Origin: XN24 sp964462675
GTDB lineage: Bacteria; Pseudomonadota; Gammaproteobacteria; Steroidobacterales; XN24
DNA: 64,000 nucleotides
NCBI GenBank assembly: GCA_964462675.1
Contig: CAYWYS010000006.1
Coordinates: 40,318 to 104,317 of the forward strand
Direction of reading: 5' to 3'
The notes below the pieces were generated by a model that searched no databases, was not told the origin of the DNA, and saw only the letters and a program-made list of their open reading frames with translations. Numbering within the stretch: position 1 is the first letter of the stretch; every line of letters starts with the position of its first letter. Shown here piece by piece: positions 1 through 7,917 of the stretch. A program made the position numbers and the translations under genes.

Positions 1-94
1 TGCCCGCAACCGTGAACTGCACCGCGGCGCCGGCCGTCGCCTGGCCCCAGCCCAGCGCCAGCAACAGCGCGATCGGCCGGAGCCTGCGGGCCAT
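1..94 (-). CDS. N-terminal fragment of an exported protein
   Basis: An ATG at 92-94 (minus strand) opens a frame that runs off the left edge. The visible 31 residues begin MARRLRPIALLLALGWG, then an Ala/Gly-rich stretch and AVQFTVAG. That is a basic n-region, a hydrophobic core and a likely signal-peptidase I site, followed by the start of a beta-strand-like mature region. This would suit an outer-membrane or periplasmic protein, for example a POTRA-containing TamA type, but too little is present to assign a family. It is divergent from the next gene, with about 125 bp between them. Confidence 0.5.
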   Translation of the reverse strand, partial: MARRLRPIALLLALGWGQATAGAAVQFTVAG

Positions 95-220
95 CGCGCC
101 ACGGCTGTCGATGCGGGGCAATTCGCGCTCCGTGATCAGGTTCCGGCCCAGTATAGCGAGCGCGGCATGGCGGGCGCTGCGGGTGCGAGGCGTGCGCGTG
201 AATGTTAGCTTAGGGGACCT

Positions 221-838
221 TTGAGCGACCCGGCCGAGGTACAGCAGGGCATGTTCGCGATTCCGGACTGGTTCAAGATCGTTTATTCGCTGCTGGTGCT
301 GGCGTTCATCGTCATTTACTGGCGCCAGTACGGGCCGCGCAATTTCCTGTGGTTCTCGGACGTGGCCCTGATCGGTGCAGTGCCGGCCATGTGGCTGGAG
401 AGCGGCCTGATCTCCGGCGTGCTCGCCTGCATGGTGTTGCTGCCGGAGCTGCTATGGAACGTCGACTACGGGCTGCGGCTGCTGCTGCGCCGGCGCATCA
501 CGGGCCTGACGGAATACATGTTCGACCCGTCCATCCCGCGCTGGCTGCGCTGCATCTCGCTGTTTCACGTGCCGTTGCCGCTGGTGCTGCTGTGGCTGGT
601 CGCGGCCTACGGCTACCCGGAGGCCTCGCTCGCAGTCGCGGCGGGCACCGGTGCGGTCGTGCTGGTGCTGAGCTACTGGTTCAGCAGCCGGGAAAAGAAC
701 ATCAACTGGGTCTACGGCCCGGCGCGCATCCAGGAGCGCCTGCCGCAACCGGTCTATCTCGGTGTGCTGTATCTCAGTTTCATCGCCGTGTTCGTGCCGA
801 CGCACTGGTTGCTACGCTGGTTGTTCCCGGGCCAGTAG
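221..838 (+). CDS. Multi-pass membrane protein of unknown function
   Basis: A 205-residue hydrophobic protein with about five or six predicted membrane segments, roughly residues 15-33, 40-60, 63-80, 108-130, 134-152 and 175-197. The central loop is rich in Arg (LRLLLRRR near residues 85-92). I do not recognise a family and see no catalytic motif. The start is uncertain: TTG at 221 has an AGGGGA stretch just upstream but very close, while ATG at 251 (residue 11, MFAIPDWFK) is the alternative. It is divergent from the partial secreted-protein gene and convergent with the psiE-like gene. Confidence 0.7.
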   Translation: MSDPAEVQQGMFAIPDWFKIVYSLLVLAFIVIYWRQYGPRNFLWFSDVALIGAVPAMWLESGLISGVLACMVLLPELLWNVDYGLRLLLRRRITGLTEYMFDPSIPRWLRCISLFHVPLPLVLLWLVAAYGYPEASLAVAAGTGAVVLVLSYWFSSREKNINWVYGPARIQERLPQPVYLGVLYLSFIAVFVPTHWLLRWLFPGQ

Positions 839-862
839 GCCCGGCCGCGCGCCGCTCCCGGC

Positions 863-1336
863 TCAGGGATTGGTCCGAGGTTCGAGGTCGGTCGGCTGCT
901 CCCTGCGACCCGAGGAGCTGCCCTGGAAACGGTGCGCGCCGTAGCGCAGCAGCAGCACGGCGATCGCCAGGATCAGCACCGCGCCGGTGGTGACGAGAAT
1001 CCTCATCTCGCTGAGATCTTCCGCGCTGATGAGCTTGCGCGTCATGACCGTGATCGTGATGTACAGCAGGAACTCGACCGGCAGCTGGTCGGTGCGAAAG
1101 TAGATGCCAACCATCGCGCCCAGCTCGAGGTAGATGAACAGCAGCAGGATGTCGTGCAGCGTCACTTCGCGCGCCGCGATCATGCCGATGAAAAATTCAG
1201 CCGCCGACCAGAAGATCGCGGCGCCGATCGCGAACAGCGCCAACAGCTGGAAGCCCTCGACGAGATGGTCGCCGATGCGCTCGGCCACGTTCTTGGCGCG
1301 CGCCTTGGCGGCCTCGGTCTCTTTCAGCGGTCTCAT
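863..1336 (-). CDS. PsiE-like phosphate-starvation membrane protein
   Basis: A protein of about 157 residues with a charged N-terminus and four membrane helices, roughly residues 28-48, 60-78, 88-98 and 112-132. The pattern WSAAEFFIGM, then LLLFIYLELGAMVGIYF, then PVEFLLYITITVMTRKL matches the PsiE family, whose biochemical role is unknown. Family members are inner-membrane proteins; E. coli psiE is induced by phosphate starvation. The start chosen is the ATG at 1334-1336; the frame stays open further upstream but only as the antisense of nadB. It lies about 70 bp downstream of nadB on the same strand and may be read from that operon. Assignment rests on recognised sequence pattern. Confidence 0.75.
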   Translation of the reverse strand: MRPLKETEAAKARAKNVAERIGDHLVEGFQLLALFAIGAAIFWSAAEFFIGMIAAREVTLHDILLLFIYLELGAMVGIYFRTDQLPVEFLLYITITVMTRKLISAEDLSEMRILVTTGAVLILAIAVLLLRYGAHRFQGSSSGRREQPTDLEPRTNP

Positions 1337-1409
1337 TGCGGCGCTCCCCCTGCAGCCCAAAGCCGGGAGACTAGCGCAAATCCGGCGGCATGGCGCGTCG
1401 TGATCGGCG

Positions 1410-3044
1410 TCAGGCCACTGCGCGCCGGCGCCGGTCCGGCGCCCGCTTGCCGGGACGCAGCACCGTGTCGACGACCGCCGGGTCGCTGTCGGGATGGTCG
1501 GCGTTGTAGTGCGCGCCGCGGCTTTCGTGCCGCAGCAGCGCGCTGCGCGCGACCAGCGAGGCGACGCAGGCCAGGTTGCGCAGCTCGAGCAGCTCCGGGC
1601 CAGGGCCGTGCCGCAGGAACAGCGCTTCGCTGCGCACCTGGCATTGCTCCAGCGTGGCAACCGCCGCCTCGAGGCCGCGATCGTGGCGCACGATGCCGAC
1701 CTCGCGCGACATGGTGTGCCGGATGGCCTGTGCCAGGCGCTGTGCCTCGGCGCGGACCGTCGGTCCCGCACGCCGTACGACGGCGCGGGGCGGTGCGAGC
1801 GCGCCGGCCTTGGCCGGCACAGCGCCGCGGGGGACTTCCGCGAGGATCGCGGCGCCGGTGGCGGCGCCGAACACCAGGCCCTCGAGCAAGGAGTTGCTGG
1901 CGAGACGATTCGCGCCATGCAGCCCGGTCCAGGCGGTTTCGCCAATGGCGTACAGGCCGGCGATTTCGGTCTCGCCGGCACCGCCGGTGACGATGCCGCC
2001 GCAGCTGTAGTGCGCTGCCGGAGCCACGGGCATCGGCGCCCGGCTGATGTCGATGCCAAGCCCCATGCAGCGCTGCCAGGTGTTCGGGAAACGCGCCCGT
2101 ACGCGCTCTGCGCCGATGTGGCTGATGTCCAGCCAGACGAACTCGAGCTGGCGCGTGTTCATCTCGGCATGGATCGCGCGCGCCACGATGTCGCGCGGCG
2201 CGAGTTCCCCGCGCGGATCATGGCGCAACATGAAGCGTTCGCCCCCGGGCAGCAGCAGCCGGCCGCCTTCGCCGCGCACGGCTTCGGTGACCAGCCAGCC
2301 GTCGGCCTGCGGGTGACGCAGTGCGGTCGGATGGAACTGCATCATCTCGAGATCGGCGACACTGCAGCCGGCCCGCCAAGCGAGCGCGATGCCGTCGCCG
2401 ACGGGGCGCGCGACATTGGTCGAGAGCTCGTACACGCCGGAGGCGCCGCCGGTGGCCAGCACCACATGATTGGCGTGGATCGTGCCGAACAGCCCGCGGG
2501 CCACGTCCAGCACGTGAGCGCCGGTGCAGGCCGGCCCGCCCGGCGCCGACGCGTCGACGCCGGTGATCAATTCCACGGCGGCATGCTGTTGCAGCAGCCT
2601 GATCCGGGGATGCTCGCCGAGGCGCCGCGCCAGCGCCGCCATGACGGCGCGCCCGGTCGCATCGGCAGCGTGCACGATCCGGCGCCTGCTGTGGCCGCCT
2701 TCGCGCGTCAGGTCAAGCCGCCCGCCGACGTGATCGAACTTGACGCCCTGCTCGATCAGCCAGGCAATGCTGGCGGGGGCACGCTCGACCACGCCGCGCA
2801 CGGTGGCTTCCCGGCACAGTCCGGCACCCGCCACGAGGGTGTCCTCGAGGTGCAGGGCAGGAGAGTCGTCCGGCGCGACCGCCGCGGCGATGCCGCCCAT
2901 CGCCTGCGCGCTGGCCGAGCCGGTCAACGGCGTCCTGGCCAGCACCGTGACCTGGCGGCCCGCGTCGGCGAGGCGCAGCGCGACGCTGGCGCCGGCAATG
3001 CCCGCGCCGATGACCAGCACGTCGCTGAACACCGCGTCCTTCAT
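1410..3044 (-). CDS. nadB: L-aspartate oxidase NadB
   Basis: A 544-residue flavoprotein that oxidises L-aspartate to iminoaspartate, the first step of de novo NAD synthesis. The N-terminus has the FAD-binding dinucleotide fold (VIGAGIAGASVALRLADAG, residues about 11-29). A succinate-dehydrogenase/fumarate-reductase-type flavoprotein core follows, with the FHPTAL segment near residue 241, the HYSCGGI segment near 345 and GLYAIGE near 363. The C-terminal helical domain is present, so length is normal for the family. Its start overlaps the nadA stop by 4 bp (ATGA), so the two are translationally coupled. Iminoaspartate is unstable and is passed to NadA. Confidence 0.96.
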   Translation of the reverse strand: MKDAVFSDVLVIGAGIAGASVALRLADAGRQVTVLARTPLTGSASAQAMGGIAAAVAPDDSPALHLEDTLVAGAGLCREATVRGVVERAPASIAWLIEQGVKFDHVGGRLDLTREGGHSRRRIVHAADATGRAVMAALARRLGEHPRIRLLQQHAAVELITGVDASAPGGPACTGAHVLDVARGLFGTIHANHVVLATGGASGVYELSTNVARPVGDGIALAWRAGCSVADLEMMQFHPTALRHPQADGWLVTEAVRGEGGRLLLPGGERFMLRHDPRGELAPRDIVARAIHAEMNTRQLEFVWLDISHIGAERVRARFPNTWQRCMGLGIDISRAPMPVAPAAHYSCGGIVTGGAGETEIAGLYAIGETAWTGLHGANRLASNSLLEGLVFGAATGAAILAEVPRGAVPAKAGALAPPRAVVRRAGPTVRAEAQRLAQAIRHTMSREVGIVRHDRGLEAAVATLEQCQVRSEALFLRHGPGPELLELRNLACVASLVARSALLRHESRGAHYNADHPDSDPAVVDTVLRPGKRAPDRRRRAVA

Positions 3045-4039
3045 GCGACCGCCAGCATCGCCTCGACGGCCTTGCGCGCCCGCGCGGCGATCGCCGGGTC
3101 GACCCGCACCTCGTGCGTGCGGGTCTGCAGGCTACGCAGGATCTTCGGCAGCGTGATGCGCTTCATGTGCGGGCACAGGTTGCAGGGCCGGATGAACTCC
3201 ACGTCCGGGTACTCGACGGCGACGTTGTCGCTCATCGAGCACTCGGTGATCATGACCACGCGCGCCGGACGGTGCTCGCCGACCCAGTCGATCATGCCCT
3301 TGGTCGAACCGACGAAGTCCGCCTCGGCGAGCACGTCGGGCGGGCACTCCGGGTGCGCGATGACCTGGATGTTCTGCCAGCGCTTGCGGTAGTCGCGCAA
3401 CTCGGCCCCGGTGAAGCGTTCGTGCACCTCGCAGGTGCCATGCCACAGGATCAGTTCGACACCCGTCTGGCTCGCGACGTAGCGGCCGAGGTAGTTGTCC
3501 GGCAGGAAGATCACGCGGTCCACGCCGAGCGACTCGACGATGCGCACGGCGTTGCCCGAGGTGCAGCAAATGTCCGATTCGGCCTTGACGTCGGCGCTGG
3601 TATTGACATAGGTCACCACCGGCACGCCGGGATAGCGTTCCTTCAACAGGCGCACGTCGGCCCCGGTGATCGACTCGGCCAGCGAGCAGCCCGCTGCCAG
3701 ATCCGGGATCAGCACCGTCTTGTCCGGGCACAGGATCTTGGAGGTCTCGGCCATGAAGTGCACGCCGCACTGGACGATGATGTCTGCGTCTGTCTGCGCC
3801 GCCTGGCGGGCGAGGCCGAGCGAGTCGCCGGTGTAGTCGGCAACGCCGTGGAAAATCTCCGGCGTCTGGTAGTTGTGGACCAGCAGCACGGCGTTGATTT
3901 CCTGCTTCAGCTGGTTGATCGCAGCGATGTACGGCGCGTGCACGCCCCATTCGACTTCCGGGATGACATGCCGGAGGCCTTCGTAGATCGGCTGCGTCTG
4001 GCGCGCAATCTCGGGCGTGTAGCGGAGCTGTGCTTCCAT
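3041..4039 (-). CDS. nadA: Quinolinate synthase NadA
   Basis: Condenses iminoaspartate with dihydroxyacetone phosphate to form quinolinate, using an oxygen-sensitive [4Fe-4S] cluster. The 332-residue protein carries the conserved Cys-containing segments of the family: the HFMAETSKILCPDK region, CCTSGNAV, HPECPPDV and the C-terminal CNLCPHMKRITL. The start chosen is the ATG at 4037-4039 (MEAQLRYTPEIARQ). A longer in-frame reading to 4144 would run through the operator-like repeats and is less likely. First gene of nadA-nadB, preceded by inverted ACTTATRCTCA repeats and then by the gene for an NrtR-type NAD regulator. Confidence 0.96.
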   Translation of the reverse strand: MEAQLRYTPEIARQTQPIYEGLRHVIPEVEWGVHAPYIAAINQLKQEINAVLLVHNYQTPEIFHGVADYTGDSLGLARQAAQTDADIIVQCGVHFMAETSKILCPDKTVLIPDLAAGCSLAESITGADVRLLKERYPGVPVVTYVNTSADVKAESDICCTSGNAVRIVESLGVDRVIFLPDNYLGRYVASQTGVELILWHGTCEVHERFTGAELRDYRKRWQNIQVIAHPECPPDVLAEADFVGSTKGMIDWVGEHRPARVVMITECSMSDNVAVEYPDVEFIRPCNLCPHMKRITLPKILRSLQTRTHEVRVDPAIAARARKAVEAMLAVA

Positions 4040-4040
4040 C

Positions 4041-4127
4041 AACTTATACTCATTGTGAGCAATAATAGGGTCCAAAAAAAGGCCGGGATGCGGACCTGGC
4101 AGATAGGCTACTACTGAGCATAAGTTT
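4041..4127. promoter_or_regulatory. Candidate NrtR operators upstream of nadA
   Basis: ACTTATACTCA begins at 4042 on the plus strand, and a near copy, ACTTATGCTCA, is on the minus strand at 4125-4115. The first copy is part of an imperfect palindrome, TTATACTCA-TTG-TGAGCAATAA (4044-4065), only a few bases upstream of the nadA ATG. The pair sits between nadA and nrtR, where an NrtR-type repressor would be expected to act. That the regulator binds here is inference; the repeats themselves are visible. Confidence 0.5.
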
Positions 4128-4136
4128 TGTCCAGAA

Positions 4137-4166
4137 GGGGACACTGCTCCAAGGAGCAGTGTCCCC
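4137..4166. repeat. Perfect 30-bp palindrome (REP-like or terminator)
   Basis: GGGGACACTGCTCC (4137-4150), AA, then GGAGCAGTGTCCCC (4153-4166) form a perfect 14-bp stem with a 2-base loop. It lies just after the nrtR stop codon (nrtR ends at 4175, minus strand), so it could end transcription, but there is no T-run on either side. The compact shape resembles REP-type palindromes that are mobilised by RAYT transposases. I did not notice a second copy in this window. Confidence 0.6.
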
Positions 4167-4174
4167 CTCGGCGC

Positions 4175-5134
4175 CTAGAACTTGATGGGGGAGAGGGCGC
4201 CGACCCCCGGCGCGCGGCGTTCCCGCAGGACTTCCCGCCGGAAGCGGAACAGCTCTGCAGGCCGCCCGCCGGTGCGTGGCTCGATGCGCCCGGTCTTCTC
4301 GACGAGGCCGCCTTGCTCGACGAGTCGCCGGAAGTTCTGCTTGTGCAGCCGCAGCCCCGACAGCGCCTCGACGACCCGCTGCAGCTGCGCGAGTGTGAAT
4401 TGTTCCTCGATCAGTTCGAACACCAGCGGACGGTAGCGCAGCTTGCCACGCAGCCGTGCCAGTCCGGTCGCGAGGATGCGCCGGTGGTCGTAGGCCATGG
4501 GCTTGCCGAACAGCACGGCCGACTTCGGCGGCGCACGGCCGAGGTCCGACCAGGTCTCGTGGGTCAGTGCCGCCCCGTAGAGCAATTCGTAGCGCTCGAG
4601 GACGCGGTAGCCGTCCCAGCCGGCCCCGCTCAGGCCGAAGCAGATCTCGATGCGCTCCGCACGGCGGTCACGTTCCGCGGCGGTCCTGGCTTTTGCAGCC
4701 CAGGCTGCGAGCGCGGCGCCGATCGCATCGAGCACCGGCGGGCGCTCCGCACGCCAGTCCTCCCACGGCAGGAAGCGATAGCAGTTGACCCAGCTGCCGC
4801 TGGCGACCTCGGCGGGCAGGTGCTGGGTCAGCGCCAGGTAGGCGATCGACAGCAGGCGCGGCCCGCCGGCCCGTTCGCGAGGATCCCGGCCCTCGTTGCC
4901 GAAGGTGTAGAGCTGCTCGACATAGCCGAGGTCGCGCCCGGTCTGGCGGCGCACCCAGCTGCGCAGCCCGAGCTCGAGCGTGCGGTCCGCCTCGGGATCA
5001 AACGGGCCGGACGGCAGCATGGGCAGGATCGTGCTGTCGGCCTCGGCCGCCGGCGCGACGGTCAGCACCCGGGCTTCGTCGTCGCCGACGGAAACGATCA
5101 CGGCATTCAGGCCGACGACAATGCGTCGCGGCAT
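4175..5134 (-). CDS. nrtR: NrtR-family regulator of NAD metabolism (Nudix-like plus winged helix)
   Basis: A 319-residue protein. Residues about 1-200 are Nudix-like, but the Nudix box region (LELGLRSWVRRQTGRDLG) lacks the REUxEE catalytic acids. The C-terminal part (FELIEEQFTLAQLQRVVEAL onward) is the winged-helix DNA-binding domain typical of NrtR. Family members repress NAD-synthesis genes and sense ADP-ribose-type ligands. It sits directly upstream of nadA-nadB, and candidate palindromic operators lie between them. The ATG at 5132-5134 overlaps the stop of the K+ channel gene by one base (TGATG), so translation is coupled. The middle (about 130-200) is longer than in a minimal Nudix fold. 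Confidence 0.82.
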   Translation of the reverse strand: MPRRIVVGLNAVIVSVGDDEARVLTVAPAAEADSTILPMLPSGPFDPEADRTLELGLRSWVRRQTGRDLGYVEQLYTFGNEGRDPRERAGGPRLLSIAYLALTQHLPAEVASGSWVNCYRFLPWEDWRAERPPVLDAIGAALAAWAAKARTAAERDRRAERIEICFGLSGAGWDGYRVLERYELLYGAALTHETWSDLGRAPPKSAVLFGKPMAYDHRRILATGLARLRGKLRYRPLVFELIEEQFTLAQLQRVVEALSGLRLHKQNFRRLVEQGGLVEKTGRIEPRTGGRPAELFRFRREVLRERRAPGVGALSPIKF

Positions 5135-5976
5135 CAGGCTTTCTCCCCGTCGAGGTTGGCGCCGCAGGCCCGGCAATGAACAGCGTCGAATTCGTGGCCC
5201 TTGAGCTTGCAGGACGGGCAGGCGCGCTTCTGCTTGCGGCGGCCGCTGGCCTGGCTGAACTCGGAAAAGAAGATGCCCATCGGCACGGCGATGATGCCGT
5301 AGCCAGTGATCATGATGACCGACGCGATCACCTTGCCGAGCGGCGTCACCGGCGTGATGTCGCCATAACCGACGGTCGTCAGCGTGACGATCGCCCAGTA
5401 CATCGCCTGCGGGATGTTGGTAAAGCCACCCTCATCGGGTTCCACGAAGTGCATCAACGTGCCGAAGATCACCACCAATGTCATCACCGCGTAGACGAAG
5501 ATCAGCGTCTTGCGCCAGCTGGATACGAGCACCTCGAGCAGGATGTTGGCCTCGCCGACGTAGCGATCCATGTGCATGACCCGGAACAGCCGCAGGATGC
5601 GCAACACCCGGATGACCAGCATCGGCGCGGTCCCCGTCATGATCAACCCGAGGTAGGTCGGCAGCACCGAAACCAGGTCGACCACGCCGTAGAAGCTCCT
5701 TGCATAGCGCGCCGGGTGACGCACGCAGTACAGCCTCAAGCAGTACTCGATCGTGAACAGGATCGTGAAGAACCACTCGATCCGGTAGAGCAGGGGGCCG
5801 TATTGCTGGTTGATTCCCTCGACCGTCGCGAGCAGCACCACAGTCACGCTGACGAGGATCGCGGCGATCAGCGCGAGGTCGAAGGCGAGCCCGGCGGGCG
5901 TGTCCGAGCGGAAGATGATGCTGAACAGGCGTTCGCGTGCGGCGCCCGATCCGGGGTAATGGCGGGCCTTGGTCAT
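5134..5976 (-). CDS. Voltage-gated-type potassium channel with C-terminal zinc ribbon
   Basis: A 280-residue ion-transport protein with six membrane segments. An Arg-rich S4 helix (LVIRVLRILRLFRVMHMD) is followed by the pore loop with the K+ selectivity filter TTVGYGD. The C-terminal tail holds CPSC and CRAC pairs about 16 residues apart, a probable zinc ribbon. The start chosen is the ATG at 5974-5976 (MTKARHYPG). A TATAAT box lies about 52 bp upstream inside the end of the glycosyltransferase gene. The stop overlaps nrtR, so a K+ channel and an NAD regulator are co-translated. Confidence 0.9.
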   Translation of the reverse strand: MTKARHYPGSGAARERLFSIIFRSDTPAGLAFDLALIAAILVSVTVVLLATVEGINQQYGPLLYRIEWFFTILFTIEYCLRLYCVRHPARYARSFYGVVDLVSVLPTYLGLIMTGTAPMLVIRVLRILRLFRVMHMDRYVGEANILLEVLVSSWRKTLIFVYAVMTLVVIFGTLMHFVEPDEGGFTNIPQAMYWAIVTLTTVGYGDITPVTPLGKVIASVIMITGYGIIAVPMGIFFSEFSQASGRRKQKRACPSCKLKGHEFDAVHCRACGANLDGEKA

Positions 5977-6027
5977 CAGCAGGTGGCGTCCATGCAGGCT
6001 CCGGTGGGCAACGGCTTTGGCGTCGGG

Positions 6028-6033
6028 ATTATA
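6028..6033 (-). promoter_or_regulatory. Candidate -10 box for the K+ channel / nrtR transcript
   Basis: TATAAT on the minus strand in the context ACTATAATCCCG, 52 bp upstream of the channel gene ATG. It overlaps the glycosyltransferase stop codon. No convincing -35 box was seen. Confidence 0.4.
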
Positions 6034-7138
6034 GTCCCTCCCCGGGATCTGTCCCGGGCGGCGCACCGAGCTCCCGATACAGGCCGGCGTGCGCTTCGAC
6101 GGCGCGCGCCAGCGTGAAGTCCCGGGCGATGCGCTCGCGGGCGGCGCGCCCCATCGCGATGCGCTCGACCGGGTGCTCATAGAGCCAGCGCAGCGCGGCG
6201 CCGATTTGCCGGGCGCTGCGGCGCCGGACAATGATGCCCGATTCGCCTTGCACGACGAGTTCGGGCGCACCGCCGGCATTCGTCACGATCGGGGGCACGC
6301 CGCAGGCCATCGCCTCGATGACCGACTGCGGCAGGCCCTCGCGCCGCAGCGCGCCGCGCACCGAGACGGCGCAGGCCGCGAGCAGTTGCGGCGCGTCGTC
6401 GCGGTGGCCCAGCACATGGAAATTCTCACGAAACGGGCTGCGCGCGATGCGCTCGAGCACCGAGCGGGTGTCGTGGCCGCCGCCGACCAGCAGGAAATGG
6501 ATGCGTGCGCCGGGGGGCAGCCAGGCGGCAGCATCGATGACGTACTCGATGCCCTTGCGGGGGCGGTAGTTCGCCACGACTGCGACCGCGAAGGCGCCCG
6601 GCGGGACGCCGACTTCCAGCAGTTTCGCCGGGGGTTGTTCGTACCATGACAGCTCATGGCCGGGTGGGATCGTCACCACGCTGGCCGGGTGTCGTCGCCG
6701 CGCAAGTTGCGCCGCCGCCGCCCGGGACGTGCAGATGACCTGGTCGAGTCGCGGTTGCAGCAGTGTCAGGCGGGCCAGCGGGTTCCAGCGTTGCACGCCG
6801 CCGGTGCGGTCGTGGCGCGCGACGAGCCGCACTGGCAGGTCGCGCAGCGCGGGCAGGGCGGCGCCGAGCGCGACGGGATCCGAGAACTGCACGAGCTCGA
6901 TGCGCTCACGCGTACAGTATTCCCTGATCGCCGCGCTGGTGGCGCGGCCGAGGCCGCGCGGTGGCTCGAACGCCGTATGCGGCAATCCGGCGCTTCGGAT
7001 CGCCGTGGTGAATGGCGAGTCGCCACGCGCCATGACGTGCATCTGGAAGCCCGCCCGCGCGAGCCCGAGCACGAGTTCGGCGTCGGGCCGCACGCTGCTC
7101 GGCGTGCCGCCCTGCGCCGTGATCCACAGCACGCGCAT
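6029..7138 (-). CDS. GT4-type (GT-B fold) glycosyltransferase
   Basis: A 369-residue protein starting MRVLWITAQGG. The N-terminal domain has the Rossmann-like sugar-acceptor fold. The C-terminal half has the GT4 hallmarks: VVANYRPRKGIEYVIDAA, a VLGHRDD segment, EGLPQSVIEAMACGVPPIVT and GGAPELVVQGESGI. It should transfer a nucleotide-activated sugar to a cytoplasmic acceptor, perhaps a glycolipid or LPS component; the acceptor cannot be inferred. Its ATG overlaps the hvfC-like stop by one base (TGATG), so it is translated as part of that operon, although no functional link is known. Confidence 0.88.
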   Translation of the reverse strand: MRVLWITAQGGTPSSVRPDAELVLGLARAGFQMHVMARGDSPFTTAIRSAGLPHTAFEPPRGLGRATSAAIREYCTRERIELVQFSDPVALGAALPALRDLPVRLVARHDRTGGVQRWNPLARLTLLQPRLDQVICTSRAAAAQLARRRHPASVVTIPPGHELSWYEQPPAKLLEVGVPPGAFAVAVVANYRPRKGIEYVIDAAAWLPPGARIHFLLVGGGHDTRSVLERIARSPFRENFHVLGHRDDAPQLLAACAVSVRGALRREGLPQSVIEAMACGVPPIVTNAGGAPELVVQGESGIIVRRRSARQIGAALRWLYEHPVERIAMGRAARERIARDFTLARAVEAHAGLYRELGAPPGTDPGEGL

Positions 7139-7917
7139 CAGTCCGGGTTCGGCAGCGTACCGAGCACGATGTCGCGCGCCCGCAGTTCGGCGAGCAAGGC
7201 CCCGCCGCCGGCGAGCACGGACGCCGGCGTCGGGTGCTCCAGCTCGCCGGCGATCTGCAGCATGCACTCGCGCCCGCTGGGTTGCGCGCCGTGCTCATCG
7301 CGCAGCAGTTCGAGCAGCCGGGCCGTAACGAGGTTGATCTCGAGAAAGCCGACCCGGTCCCGCCGATCTCTATAGACGACCAGCCGGGTCGGCTCGGCCG
7401 GGCGCTCGACCGGCTGGAAGTCTGGCGCGATGCGGTGCACGGGCCACGCGTAACTCAAGGCCCAGGCGAGCGGCGACAGCGCCGGACGCCCGTCCAGCAG
7501 GTCGCCGTCGGGTTCCACGCCAGGGAGCTCCGGCTCGCGCTCGTCGATCGACAGCGCCAGCTCCACCCACTCGTAATGCGCGAGCTCGGCCATGAAGGGC
7601 AGATCGCCGGCGGCGGGTTCGCGTTCCTCGAGCAGGTACTGGAGGAATTCCTGCGGCAGCTCGAGGAACAGCGGCGTCTGCGCGCGGTGGCGGATCAGCC
7701 AGTCGCGCACCAGCTCGCTCCAGGCCACCTCGCCGAGCAGTCTCTTCAGAACCGGGAAACTGCGGCCGAGCAGGTCGCGGAGGTTGTTGAAGAACAGCTC
7801 GCGGTAGATCGCCATGCGGCGGTCCTCGACGCCCCCTGGCGCCGGCGCGCGCATCGGGTCGCGAATGTGTGCGGCGAATTCAAGCTGCGCACGGCGCAGG
7901 CGACCGGGTTCAGCCAT
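7138..7917 (-). CDS. HvfC/BufC-type partner of an MNIO enzyme (DUF2063)
   Basis: A 259-residue protein. The N-terminal part (AQLEFAAHIRDP near residues 10-21, then MAIYRELFFNNLRDLLGRSFPVLKRLLGE near 35-63) matches the DUF2063 domain. These proteins accompany DUF692 oxidases and are thought to recognise the peptide substrate of RiPP-type pathways. The C-terminal part forms a second alpha/beta domain. The gene overlaps the upstream DUF692 gene by 8 bp, the standard pairing. No DUF2282-type precursor gene is adjacent. Confidence 0.88.
   Translation of the reverse strand: MAEPGRLRRAQLEFAAHIRDPMRAPAPGGVEDRRMAIYRELFFNNLRDLLGRSFPVLKRLLGEVAWSELVRDWLIRHRAQTPLFLELPQEFLQYLLEEREPAAGDLPFMAELAHYEWVELALSIDEREPELPGVEPDGDLLDGRPALSPLAWALSYAWPVHRIAPDFQPVERPAEPTRLVVYRDRRDRVGFLEINLVTARLLELLRDEHGAQPSGRECMLQIAGELEHPTPASVLAGGGALLAELRARDIVLGTLPNPD

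Noticed and set aside
12..224. 70-codon plus-strand frame at the left edge
   Set aside because: Antisense to the signal-peptide gene; Arg/Ser-rich with no support.
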